Assembly (NCBI GenBank): GCA_021781745.1
Contig: JAJXWH010000018.1
Span: 1-64,000, forward strand
Reading direction: 5' to 3'
DNA from: Bacillota bacterium
GTDB lineage: Bacteria > Bacillota > Clostridia > Clostridiales > Clostridiaceae
Length of the DNA: 64,000 bases
The notes beneath the pieces are model-generated. The model saw only the letters and a list, made by a program, of their open reading frames with translations. It was not told where the DNA came from and ran no database searches. Numbering within the stretch: the first letter of the stretch is position 1; every line of letters begins with the position of its first letter. The translations under genes and the position numbers were made by a program. This document shows, piece by piece, positions 7,612-16,430 of this stretch.

Positions 7612-10107
7612 CTATCTTGCATCTTTTGCTATATTTAAGAAGTAACTTAAAATCGCTTCTAAAGTCTCCTTTTCCTCTTTTCCTCTAGATAGTGGATTCT
7701 CAAACAGCTTTTCTTTTACTGTTTTATAATCACTAATTAAAAATTGTTCTTTTTCTTGTCCTTCTATTAGTGCCATATTATATATTGGATTTTTAGAATT
7801 AATTAACATATATTTAGGTTTAATGTTCTCATATCTGCTAAGTATGCTCTTTTCTAAGCTTTTAACCTCTAATAAAAGTTCCTGTACATTATTTGCATTT
7901 ATAAATTCTCTGCTTGAATCTATTACTAAATTGACTATGAAATTACTATTATCTTTAAAGAAATAATTTAAATATCTGCTTTCTAATATCTGCTTCTTAG
8001 AATTGCCTATTTGAATTCCATTGAAAACAATATATACGCTAAGTGGCTCTGCCTTTATTATTTTTAATTTATTATGAAAATCAAGTTTATTTTCGCATAA
8101 TTCATAAATAACCACTATGTTTTGGAAACTATATATTCCTTGTTTTTTTATTATTTCCAGTTCATTATTATTTAAATTAACCCCATAAATCCTCGAAACA
8201 AACTCTATGCAAGAATCTATATCCCAAGTCCAAAAAACTTCTATTTTCTCTTTTGACTTATTTCTCATGTATTTTCCAACAAGCAGATAATTTTCCTCAT
8301 ATATTTTATTGCTCAACATGTAAAGATTGTAGTGTACCTTAGGAATGCTATAAAATACTTTTTTTTCGTAATTATTAGTTTCTATAACTGCTTTATTTTC
8401 TTCTCGGATTTTTAATGATAAAAGCTCATCTTTTATGGCTGCTAAGCTTTTATTTACTTCCTCTATATTATAAAGCTCTATATTTTTGTTTTTCTTTTCC
8501 TCATATTCCTGTGCTCTTTTATCTACTTCGTCATAAAAAATATCTATGGTCTTTCTGTACTGATTTCCCCATTCTTTTAAAATATCTATGTATCTAACTT
8601 TATTTTGATTGCATATGTTTTTAGCCATTTCTATTGTTGCATCTTTATCAACTATTTTTTCATCGTATCCAACTTCTTTATAACCCCACTCTCTATCAAA
8701 AATATTTGATAGGAATCTTTTTCCCTTATTTAATACCCCATCTTTTTTAAATAACATAGTTCTTTCTTCATACTTATGCTTAATTTCTACATTCTTACTT
8801 TCAACACTAGGCAGAATATATGAAAATCTTATATCTATATTGAGTTTATCGTATATTTTCTTCTTCTCTTTTTCATACTTTTTAACTATATTTAATATAT
8901 CACTTTCAATATATAAATTTTTGTTATTAATTCTATCAACTACCTCAAAGTAATCTTCAACAGCATGTGATGATACTGCTGTAATTTCATTTATGGTTTC
9001 CGAAATTACTTCTTCAATTGCACTTATTTTAGCGAATATCTCTTCTTGCGCATTTTCAAAAGCATCTGCAAGTTTATCAATATCCTTGCTCTGTACTTTA
9101 ATTAACTCCTCGATAGCGTCTAAGTCATTTCCTTTTATAATCTCCTTATCAGCTGCAATTATGTTATTTATTTTATCTATAAGACTTATAGCTCTCTGTC
9201 CATCAAGCCTTGGAATAGTACTATCAGCACAGTTTTCTATAGTATTGATGAACCCATTAAAATTAGAACTATCATATACTTTTTCATCCTTACTCAAAAT
9301 TCCATTTAATGCATTAAGGGCTGATATTTGAATAACATCGTACTTTTCTTCATTTTCAGTAACTTCTCTTAATAGTTTTTCTGCTCTCTTTTTATGCTTT
9401 TTTAAAATAGTAGCCTTGTCTTCTTCAATTATTCCATTCCTACCTATTTTCTCTTCAATAGAATCTATCATATTTTGTGCTAGAATTATGCGCTTTTCTT
9501 TTTCGCTCACAATTTTAATTTTTTCTGCATTGGTTCCATCACTATTAGCTTTAACAGTAGTTACAAAAATGCAGATATCTATTGTTGGAAGGAGTATTTC
9601 TAAGGTTAATTTTTCATGGTTCTCTAAATTCCAAGCATCTAGTCCCGGACTATCAATAATATGTATATTTTCCTTTAATATAAAATTAGGAGTTGTAATA
9701 TCAATTTGAGTAACATTCAATCTATTATTTGGATTTTTGCTTTCATCAGCATATTGACTTATAACATCCTCATTAAAATTATTATCTCTTAAGATTTCTG
9801 GCGCCTTATCCTTAAAATATACAGTAGCTTGTCTATTTTCTCCCTTGGAGGCTGTAATTATAATACTAGAACTTGGTCTTATTGCCATAGGTAAAATTTT
9901 TTCGCCAAGGAGTGCATTTACTAAAGTAGATTTTCCACTACTGGTTATTCCCATAATCGCAACTCTTATTGCATTACTTTTATATATTTTTTCTCTTCTT
10001 TCAAACCATTCTATATCGTTATTGTATCTATTTTTTCTATATTCATTTTTTTCTAAAATGTTTATTATTTCGTCTATTATATTTAATATGTAATTATCTT
10101 TTCCCAT
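7612..10107 (-). CDS. Large dynamin-like GTPase (DLP-A)
   Basis: An 831-aa GTPase and first gene of the dynamin operon. The P-loop GITSSGKS is at 53-60, RPSSSIIITASKG marks switch I, and the G3 box IDSPGLDAW is near 153. AQNMID is a candidate G4. The middle is helical. The last 250 residues form a distinct mixed region with no recognised domain, including an ESRYLNYFFKDN segment. No transmembrane segment is evident. The ATG follows CGGAGA by 6 nt. It is longer than typical single-GTPase bacterial dynamins and not a tandem fusion, since there is only one P-loop. Confidence 0.8.
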   Translation of the reverse strand: MGKDNYILNIIDEIINILEKNEYRKNRYNNDIEWFERREKIYKSNAIRVAIMGITSSGKSTLVNALLGEKILPMAIRPSSSIIITASKGENRQATVYFKDKAPEILRDNNFNEDVISQYADESKNPNNRLNVTQIDITTPNFILKENIHIIDSPGLDAWNLENHEKLTLEILLPTIDICIFVTTVKANSDGTNAEKIKIVSEKEKRIILAQNMIDSIEEKIGRNGIIEEDKATILKKHKKRAEKLLREVTENEEKYDVIQISALNALNGILSKDEKVYDSSNFNGFINTIENCADSTIPRLDGQRAISLIDKINNIIAADKEIIKGNDLDAIEELIKVQSKDIDKLADAFENAQEEIFAKISAIEEVISETINEITAVSSHAVEDYFEVVDRINNKNLYIESDILNIVKKYEKEKKKIYDKLNIDIRFSYILPSVESKNVEIKHKYEERTMLFKKDGVLNKGKRFLSNIFDREWGYKEVGYDEKIVDKDATIEMAKNICNQNKVRYIDILKEWGNQYRKTIDIFYDEVDKRAQEYEEKKNKNIELYNIEEVNKSLAAIKDELLSLKIREENKAVIETNNYEKKVFYSIPKVHYNLYMLSNKIYEENYLLVGKYMRNKSKEKIEVFWTWDIDSCIEFVSRIYGVNLNNNELEIIKKQGIYSFQNIVVIYELCENKLDFHNKLKIIKAEPLSVYIVFNGIQIGNSKKQILESRYLNYFFKDNSNFIVNLVIDSSREFINANNVQELLLEVKSLEKSILSRYENIKPKYMLINSKNPIYNMALIEGQEKEQFLISDYKTVKEKLFENPLSRGKEEKETLEAILSYFLNIAKDAR

Positions 10108-10288
10108 AAAAATCTCCGTAGCTATATTATGTTACTTATACCTATATATTATCATAATTGAGCCTAGTTATCTAAATAAATACTTACTTAATAACAAAAT
10201 TTTTTCAAATTAATTTCCATATCCCTCAAAACGTAGTAACATTCTCATATAATATTAAAACCATCAATTAGAAAACTAAGACAAGCAA
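10108..10288 (-). promoter_or_regulatory. Upstream region of the dynamin operon
   Basis: An AT-rich spacer between the pabC terminator and DLP-A that must hold the operon promoter. Several -10-like TATAAT variants occur, but no pairing with a good -35 box is convincing. I mark the region and not a site. Confidence 0.35.
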
Positions 10289-10327
10289 TAAAAAAACTTG
10301 GAATGCCCACAAATAAGCTTCCAAGTT
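10289..10327 (-). terminator. Rho-independent terminator of the pab operon
   Basis: A 9-bp perfect stem AACTTGGAA/TTCCAAGTT (10327-10319 with 10303-10295) with a 15-nt loop, followed on the minus strand by a T-run. It lies immediately after the pabC stop codon. Confidence 0.88.
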
Positions 10328-10332
10328 TTTAT

Positions 10333-11067
10333 TTATTTACTAACTCTTAATCTCTCATTAAATAAATGACTAATTTTTTTACTTTCGTATATTTTATCGT
10401 TTATCCTTCTTACAGACATTGCACCCATTAAACTATTTGTAATAATTACTTCTTCAGAATTTATTAAATCTTCAATAGTTATGCTTTTTTCACTAATACT
10501 AAATTCTTTAATAATTTCACTTCGTATTATTCCATCCAGCAATCCATCTTCAAGCTTAGGAGTAAAGATTTCATTATTTATTAAAATAAATATATTTGCA
10601 CAACTTGTCTCAGTAACATATTCATTTTCATTTAAGAATATAACATCATCATAGTCTAATTTCTTAGCATTCTCTTTTTCTATTAAATTTTCAATATAAC
10701 ATGTAGACTTGATGTAACATAATCTTGAAGTACTATTTCGCCTTACTTTTGAAATTGTTAATGACATTCCCTTTTCATAGTCTTCTTTCTTATAACTAAT
10801 TTCTCTTTCAGTAATTATAATATTTAAAGGAGTAACAGTTATCTTCACTGCCTTATTTTGAATATTTAACTTGCCCAGATATTCTCTTAAAGCGGCTTCT
10901 TCAAGAGACATTAGGTTTATTTCTATCATTGCTTTTTTTAATCTTTCAAGGTGCTCATTTAAAAGAACAGGCTTATCTCTCCAAAGTATAGTTTCAAATA
11001 CGCCTCTTCCAAAAAATAATCCTTCATCTGCAAGTACTCTATCATTTTTATAAATTATATTTCTCAT
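10333..11067 (-). CDS. pabC: Aminodeoxychorismate lyase
   Basis: A 244-aa fold-type IV PLP enzyme converting 4-amino-4-deoxychorismate to p-aminobenzoate and pyruvate for folate synthesis. Visible family features are the N-terminal LFFGRGVFETI, a candidate Schiff-base Lys in YIKSTCYIEN, the VTETSCANIF cofactor segment and GLLDGIIRSEI. BCAT-like enzymes share this fold, but position directly after pabB, with start and stop sharing one base, fixes the assignment. Last gene of the operon; a terminator follows. Confidence 0.9.
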   Translation of the reverse strand: MRNIIYKNDRVLADEGLFFGRGVFETILWRDKPVLLNEHLERLKKAMIEINLMSLEEAALREYLGKLNIQNKAVKITVTPLNIIITEREISYKKEDYEKGMSLTISKVRRNSTSRLCYIKSTCYIENLIEKENAKKLDYDDVIFLNENEYVTETSCANIFILINNEIFTPKLEDGLLDGIIRSEIIKEFSISEKSITIEDLINSEEVIITNSLMGAMSVRRINDKIYESKKISHLFNERLRVSK

Positions 11068-12434
11068 TATAATACCTCCATCAAGGCTTTTGCTTTATCT
11101 ATCGTTTCAAACCATTCGGCTTCTTCAATAGACTCCCAAGTTATTCCTCCGCCTACACCTAAATAAGCCTTATTATCTTTTTTAACAATAGTTCTAATTA
11201 CAATATTAAAATCACTATTACCTCTCAAATCAAAGTACCCTATAGAGCCTGTGTAAATATTTCTTTTTAATTTTTCAAGTTCTTCTATTATTTCCATTGC
11301 TCTTATTTTAGGTGCTCCAGTAATAGATCCTCCTGGGAAACATTCTCTAATGCATTTTACTGCTGATACATTATCTTTTAACTTCCCCTCTATAGTTGCA
11401 ACAAGATGAAATACAGTTTCGTATTCTTCCAGCTTAATAAGTTCAGTAACTTTTACAGAGTTAGCCTTGCAGACTTTACTTAAATCATTTCTTTCCAAAT
11501 CAACAATCATTAAAAGTTCTGATTTGTCCTTTTCAGAATTTATTAGCTCTTTCTTATTTTTTTCATCCTCTTCTTTATTCTTCCCCCTAGGTCTAGTTCC
11601 TTTAATTGGTCTTGTTTGTACTGTACCATCAATAATTGATAAGAACCTTTCAGGGGAAGAACTTATTATTTGAAAGTCCTCGAAATTCATATAAGCTGAA
11701 AAAGGAGCCTTATTACTGTTTCGTAATCTTTCGTATATTTTAAAAGAATCTTCATCATTATTGCAGCATATTTGCCTCGTCATGTTAGCTATATACACAT
11801 CTCCGCTTACAATGTATTCTTTAAGCGAGCTTATAGCCTTTTCATATTCATCTTTATTAAAATTAGAATAAAAAGTATTCGTAGATCTTTCTAACTTTAC
11901 TTGCTCTTCTTCATTATAATTTTCCAAAGTCTTTTCAATTTTTGATATGCTTTTTGTTATTTTCTCTATTTGTCCAACAGCAGTTATGTAAGTTTTCTTA
12001 TTATGTAAATCAAAAATAATCAAATTATCAAAGAAAATGAATATACTATCCGGAATACTGAAATCCTCTTTTGAATTATCAGGCAGCTCTTCAATAATTC
12101 TTCCTATATCATAAGAAAAATAACCAATAGCCCCACTTATAAAAGGAAGATTGTAAGTTTTAATATTATTAATATCAACCTTATATTGTTCCATTAGTTT
12201 TTCTAAAGCTTCAAATGGATCAACATTGTCATACACTTCATTATCTATTGATATACTTCTTCCTTTAGAACTAAATTTCTTATATGGATTCAGCCCAATA
12301 AATGAGTATTTTGATAACAATTTATCAGCCTTTGAACTATCTAAAAAAATGCTATCTATGTTGTCTTTAAAAAGACTATATGTATAAAATGGATCATAAT
12401 ATGTATCTAATTGTTTTATGCTAAAATCTATCAT
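11067..12434 (-). CDS. pabB: Aminodeoxychorismate synthase component I
   Basis: A 455-aa chorismate-utilising enzyme. It uses ammonia from PabA to turn chorismate into aminodeoxychorismate. The PIKGTRPRG motif carries the Lys that separates PabB from anthranilate synthase TrpE, which has Ala there. The C-terminal signature PGGSITGAPKIRAMEII is intact. The N-terminal domain is present, so length is normal. The ATG follows AGGAGGT by 6 nt; pabC overlaps the stop by one base. Confidence 0.95.
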   Translation of the reverse strand: MIDFSIKQLDTYYDPFYTYSLFKDNIDSIFLDSSKADKLLSKYSFIGLNPYKKFSSKGRSISIDNEVYDNVDPFEALEKLMEQYKVDINNIKTYNLPFISGAIGYFSYDIGRIIEELPDNSKEDFSIPDSIFIFFDNLIIFDLHNKKTYITAVGQIEKITKSISKIEKTLENYNEEEQVKLERSTNTFYSNFNKDEYEKAISSLKEYIVSGDVYIANMTRQICCNNDEDSFKIYERLRNSNKAPFSAYMNFEDFQIISSSPERFLSIIDGTVQTRPIKGTRPRGKNKEEDEKNKKELINSEKDKSELLMIVDLERNDLSKVCKANSVKVTELIKLEEYETVFHLVATIEGKLKDNVSAVKCIRECFPGGSITGAPKIRAMEIIEELEKLKRNIYTGSIGYFDLRGNSDFNIVIRTIVKKDNKAYLGVGGGITWESIEEAEWFETIDKAKALMEVL

Positions 12435-12456
12435 TTCTAAACCTCCTGATCACACG

Positions 12457-12503
12457 AAAAAATAACGAGTTAAATATATTAGCATATTGACCTGTTATTT
12501 TTT
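12457..12503 (-). other. Inverted repeat between pabA and pabB
   Basis: A 10-bp AT-rich inverted repeat, AAAAAATAAC/GTTATTTTTT (12457-12466 with 12494-12503), overlaps the pabA stop. It resembles a weak terminator or mRNA processing structure that could lower pabBC expression relative to pabA. Confidence 0.4.
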
Positions 12504-13079
12504 AGAATGCGCCCTACACTCTAAAACAAAATTTTCAAGAATCTTGTGACCTTCTTCTGTAAGCTCTGCTTCTGGATGGAATTGAACACCATATATAGGT
12601 AATTTACTATGTCTAATTCCCATAATTACTTCATCCTCTGTTTCTGCTGTAATCTCTAATTCTTCAGAAAACTTTTCTTTATCAATTACTAGGGAATGAT
12701 ACCGTGTGACTTTAAGAGGATTCTTGACTCCATAAAATATTCCTTTATTATTATGCTCTACCTCACTTATCTTACCATGCATTGGCTTTGCTCCTTTAAC
12801 AATCTCACTGCCAAAATAATGTCCAATGCATTGGTGCCCTAAACATATTCCTAGAATTGGTACATCACCCTTGAATTTATCAAGAATATTCAAACACAAA
12901 CCAGCTTCTTTAGGATTTTTAGGTCCAGGCGAAATAACAATCCCTAAATATTTGCTAATATCTAAACTCTCCATGTCTATCTTATCATTTCTAACAACTT
13001 CCACCTCTTCACCAATTTCCTCAAAATATCTAACAAGATTATATACAAACGAGTCGTAATTATCTATCATTAATATCAT
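12495..13079 (-). CDS. pabA: Aminodeoxychorismate synthase glutamine amidotransferase
   Basis: A 194-aa class I glutamine amidotransferase supplying ammonia to PabB. The nucleophile Cys lies in GICLGHQCIG (about residue 79), and the His and Glu of the triad lie in YGVQFHPEAE (about 168-170). The N-terminus MILMIDNYDSFVYN is typical. TrpG is the close paralogue and PabA can serve both roles, but the pab operon context favours PabA. First gene of the operon. Confidence 0.94.
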   Translation of the reverse strand: MILMIDNYDSFVYNLVRYFEEIGEEVEVVRNDKIDMESLDISKYLGIVISPGPKNPKEAGLCLNILDKFKGDVPILGICLGHQCIGHYFGSEIVKGAKPMHGKISEVEHNNKGIFYGVKNPLKVTRYHSLVIDKEKFSEELEITAETEDEVIMGIRHSKLPIYGVQFHPEAELTEEGHKILENFVLECRAHSKK

Positions 13080-13224
13080 TTAATCATTCCTTATATAATT
13101 TTAAGCCTATAATAAACTACATTTTTCTTTTATAAAATCTAAGTTAACATTATGTAAAACGTATTGATAAATTTTACCTAAAGTCTTAAACTAAATTTAT
13201 AATACACAAACCTATTGAAACATA

Positions 13225-13284
13225 AATAAAGTTCCTGTTCAAGTATATACTTTCTAATTGTATTATTTGAACAGGAACTTTATT
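13225..13284 (-). terminator. Long hairpin at the left island boundary
   Basis: A perfect 18-bp inverted repeat, AATAAAGTTCCTGTTCAA (13225-13242) with its complement (13267-13284) and a 24-nt loop. It probably ends transcription of the island operon on the minus strand; the T-tail is only moderate. Its right arm with upstream flank is duplicated at 24959-24987. Confidence 0.7.
13256..13284 (+). repeat. Left copy of 29-bp direct repeat bounding the island
   Basis: The sequence begins AATTGTATTATTTGAACAGG and matches 24959-24987 in 28 of 29 positions, same orientation. It forms the left boundary of the VgrG/toxin island and is the distal arm of the boundary hairpin. It is a candidate attachment-site or target duplication. 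Confidence 0.75.
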
Positions 13285-13390
13285 TTAATTACAGGTTTTG
13301 CCTATATCTCATAAATAAGCAAACTAACATTTGGTTTATATCTTATAATATAAGTTTTATTCTTGTGGTTTTTTTGCTTTTAGAAAATTT

Positions 13391-13750
13391 CTACTTAGGT
13401 AGTTCATCTACACATTTTTTCAAATGTCCAAACTCTACAGGAGCATAATTCCACCGTGTCGCTAATATAGCCATTTATTCTTATTTCATTGAAACTTGCT
13501 TCATATCCTGTTATATCTCCAAACATAGATAATATTCTTTGAAAATTCATATTCTCTTCGCTAATAGTATAATCTGGATCTATTATAATGCAGTCATACT
13601 TTTTTAAAATTAGTATATATATTAGCCAAAATACCTATTTTTTTCTATGGTATTACCTAACTCCTCTATTTTTTCAATAGTTTTTCTAGTTTTTTATTAA
13701 TTTTGATCATAAAATTTTATTATACTTCTTAACGTCTTCTATTTTTTCAT
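13391..13750 (-). pseudogene. Decayed small gene, possibly an immunity protein
   Basis: The minus strand shows a broken reading frame of about 120 codons behind an AGAGGGG ribosome binding site. Pieces read (M)KKIEDVKKYNKIL, then KTIEKIEELGNTIEKNRYFG, then KKYDCIIIDPDYTISEEN continuing through SMFGDITGYEASFNEIRING, and finally YAPVEFGHLKKCVDELPK and a stop. Joining them needs a frameshift in the start-proximal A-run, in-frame stops after the first and second pieces, a slip in a second A-run, and one before YAPV. The family is not recognised. Its place at the distal end of a toxin/immunity cluster suggests a dead immunity gene, but that is inference. Confidence 0.6.
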
Positions 13751-13781
13751 TTGTTATAATATCCCCTCTATGTAACTGTCC

Positions 13782-14060
13782 TTATATAATATTCTCCAAA
13801 AGAATACCAACCGCATATCCTGCTGGTGCTATATCAATACTACCCTCCACTGGGTTTTCAATTTTCATAACTTTGGATCGCAGCCTATTTCCGTTGGCAT
13901 CTATAATATTTACATCGTCACCAACTCTTATGGCAGCACCTTCTACTACACCATCTGCTATGCACCCTACATTTCTAATTACAAATATATCTCTAATATA
14001 AACTGTATAAATATTAGATTTATCTTGTGATTTAGAATCCGATTTATTTAAACAACTCAT
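13782..14060 (-). CDS. Small EF-Tu domain 2-like beta-barrel protein
   Basis: A 92-aa protein. After a short polar N-terminus it reads as a single translation-factor domain 2 beta-barrel: IRDIFVIRNVGCIADGVVEG, then AAIRVGDDVNIID, and a closing PAGYAVGILLENI. No GTPase domain is present, so it is not an elongation factor. Stand-alone barrels of this kind occur near polymorphic toxin loci, but their role is unclear; it could be an immunity protein or a decoy of a translation factor. The start is secure (AGGAGGT, 7-nt spacing). It lies between the SUKH-type gene and the decayed gene. Confidence 0.65.
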   Translation of the reverse strand: MSCLNKSDSKSQDKSNIYTVYIRDIFVIRNVGCIADGVVEGAAIRVGDDVNIIDANGNRLRSKVMKIENPVEGSIDIAPAGYAVGILLENII

Positions 14061-14232
14061 CTTAAATACCTCCTTATTTTTCTTTAAATACTTTAATCTA
14101 TTTGCTTCGTTTGCAAATTTTCTAGTTTGATATTATATAATAGAAATTTTAACTTCCATGGTATATATGTTAAGACTAATACAAAAAAATCCATAAAGTC
14201 TTATTCAAATGGTTCGCTGCTTATTACAATAT

Positions 14233-14727
14233 TTAAAAATAATTTTTATTTTTATATTGAGATTGTTTGAATTCTTTACCAGCTTTATAATCTACCCAAC
14301 TTAAAAAACCACCTTTATATGCACCAAAAAGTCCATTCCAAAAATCAATTGCATCAATAGCCCACATTCCCTGACTTATAAAAAATTTGCCTGACTCAGA
14401 TATACACACATTATATTCTCCTTTATACAATTTACATATAGGAATTGTTCGTTCCCCAACTTCTTTATCATAATTAGTATGATATTTACAGCAATAGCTT
14501 ATATCTTTGGAACATGTTGAATGTTCCGCACAATCTTCTTCCCCAAGTGAATCTATATATTTAGCTATAATTTCTAATTCCCCAAATTCTTCAATAAATT
14601 TTTTAGCAGCGTCAAATACTTCGTACCCAGCATTTTCAAGCATTTTAATATAATCAGCTATATCTATTTTTCGATTTTCGTACCATCCTGCTCTTTTCAG
14701 TATATTTAGCGTTCTTTCTTCTAACAT
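14233..14727 (-). CDS. SUKH-3-type immunity protein
   Basis: A 164-aa acidic soluble protein. The N-terminal LKRAGWYENRKIDI, the central AAKKFIEEFGEL, GERTIPICKLYKGEYNVCIS and the C-terminal FISQGMWAIDAIDFWNGLFG match my recollection of SUKH-3 immunity proteins, which commonly pair with YwqJ-type deaminase toxins. It overlaps the 3' end of exactly such a toxin gene by 74 bp. It should bind and neutralise the deaminase in the cytoplasm. The cysteines of HSTCSKDISYCCKYH are an unusual insertion. An AAAGGAAAG ribosome binding site precedes the ATG. Confidence 0.72.
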   Translation of the reverse strand: MLEERTLNILKRAGWYENRKIDIADYIKMLENAGYEVFDAAKKFIEEFGELEIIAKYIDSLGEEDCAEHSTCSKDISYCCKYHTNYDKEVGERTIPICKLYKGEYNVCISESGKFFISQGMWAIDAIDFWNGLFGAYKGGFLSWVDYKAGKEFKQSQYKNKNYF

Positions 14728-16140
14728 AGTACTTTCCTTTTTTCCCTTTTTTTATCTTCTTTCCTATATTGTTTAAATTTCCAAATGTTATATCACAATT
14801 ATCACATGACGAATCATATTCACCATTATCAGTTATTACGCATTTGAAATTTATATTATCGAATTTAGTACCATTTAATATTGCTTTTCTAGTACTCCAT
14901 ACTTCTGCACAATTCTCTACATTGCAAGTATGATACGATGGCTGTCCAGTTATTTGACTAAAACTTCCATCTAATTCAGCCTTTCTTTTAGTCTCAGCAA
15001 TGGAATCTGTTAATTTTTTCATTTCATAAATAACATCCTCTCTTGATAGACCTTTACTTTGGAAATATTCATCTGGTATCGAATTTCTTATATAATCCTC
15101 TGTTAATGTATATTCGTAATATTTTGAATATGCAACTGATTTGTCTCCATTACATTCTTCAAGCATTTCATTAAACATATTTCTGTCAAATGTCTCACCT
15201 TTAGTTAATATTGTTGGATTATATTGATGACTATTTGATGTTGCCATAGATAATGTGCTTAAATTATTATTATCATATGCAACAGCAGTTTTTGCATAAT
15301 CCTTACCATTTAAGTTTACTCTATAATCTTCCAATCTATTAGAGACATCATTTATTAATGTTTGTTCATCAGTAGATAAATAAACACTGTTCTCACCATA
15401 TTTATCTTTTAAGAGATTATAATAATCTTCTGTAGTGTAATAACCTTTATTAGCATAATAGTTTTCTTCACTATCCAATAATAAAGGATTATTCCCATTA
15501 ATTAAAGCCTGATTATTGACCACATTAGAATTGAAACTCATCCTTGGTGGATAACCACTATTTTGCACTGCAGGTAAATTACCTGTTGTAGGCACAATCT
15601 CATTACTTTCACTTTCTAAAAGATTACTTGATCTTGAAGCTCCCATAATACCAAAGCCACCATTTTTGCTTTGAAATAGGAATCCTTTGCCTCCATTATT
15701 TACAACATTGTTAAACGCTGATTCTCCTTCTTCTCCTGCCACATCTTTCCCTGCTGCAAATCCATAAGTATTATTTTGTCTTCTAATGACACCTATAAAA
15801 TTTCCATTACTAAAATTAGTATAGATTTTGCTACCTAGATATGTATCACCCACTGCCGCGTATGGTGCATATTCTGCGCCCGCAGTGGCTGCTACCATGT
15901 TTATCATAACTCCAGTTTCCCACAATCCTATGGCCTGATCTTGATATTTTTGATATGCTTCTTCATCTCCCCCAAATTCTCCATCTCTTATTCTATTATA
16001 TCCAGTTTCATCTATTCCTTACTCGCCATTGTTTTTTTCCACCCCCTTCCTCTACTATTACTTCTTCAATAGCATCTTCTACGGTTGAGCCAACTATTCC
16101 CATTGTCATTCATACACCCGCTACAGTTATGTAGACAGTA
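14654..16140 (-). pseudogene. 5'-truncated polymorphic toxin with C-terminal YwqJ-type deaminase domain
   Basis: The open part (TTG at 15925 to 14654, 423 aa) has no plausible start. Upstream, the same frame continues through GYNRIRDGEFGGDEE to an in-frame TAA near 16020. The region from there to about residue 45 parallels residues 585-660 of the VgrG-toxin at 17918-20623, so this is the 3' part of a second effector whose spike domain is lost. The C-terminus carries a deaminase-like CAE core (NCAEVWSTRKAIL) and a CxxC pair (SSCDNCDITF), so the toxin domain looks chemically intact. A frameshift in the A/G-rich 3' run may have lengthened the tail over the SUKH gene. An IS66 scar abuts its 5' end. 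Confidence 0.72.
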
Positions 16141-16144
16141 AAAA

Positions 16145-16372
16145 TACGTATAAATATAGCCGTCATTTCTGGCGGCTTAAAAGTTATCTATTTTGATTTT
16201 TGCACTCAACTGGAAGTTTTACGGAGCATGGAAGAAGGTCTTCAAGGAAATAGAAATTAGTATCCTATATATGTTTTGGGTTTTCTGTAAGAAGCAATTC
16301 AAAATAATTATAAGGTGTTAAATTATTTGCTCCAGCTGTTTCTTCAATGCTGTAAATAATTTCTTTTAGATC
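16145..16372 (-). mobile_element. IS66-family transposase remnant (3' end)
   Basis: Minus-strand translation gives IIYSIEETAGANNLTPYNYF, then FELLLTENPKHI, an in-frame TAG, then FLEDLLPCSVKLPVECKNQN and a stop at 16184. This is the C-terminus of IS66-type TnpC transposases. The sequence beyond the stop, down to about 16145, may hold the element's right end. Only about 60 codons remain, so the element is dead. It sits exactly where the spike-encoding part of the second effector should be. Confidence 0.75.
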
Positions 16373-16430
16373 TACATAGGATTAATCGACATCTATTATT
16401 GTTTTTATATTGTTTTTAGCTTCTTTTTCA

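Noticed and set aside
13225..13284. Possibility that the 18-bp hairpin is a CRISPR or IS terminal repeat
   Set aside because: No array of repeats and spacers and no transposase frame beside it; only one further copy of one arm exists.
15925..15925. TTG at 15925 as a genuine start of the deaminase protein
   Set aside because: No Shine-Dalgarno, and the homologous frame continues upstream past it to an in-frame stop, so it is an internal codon of a truncated gene.
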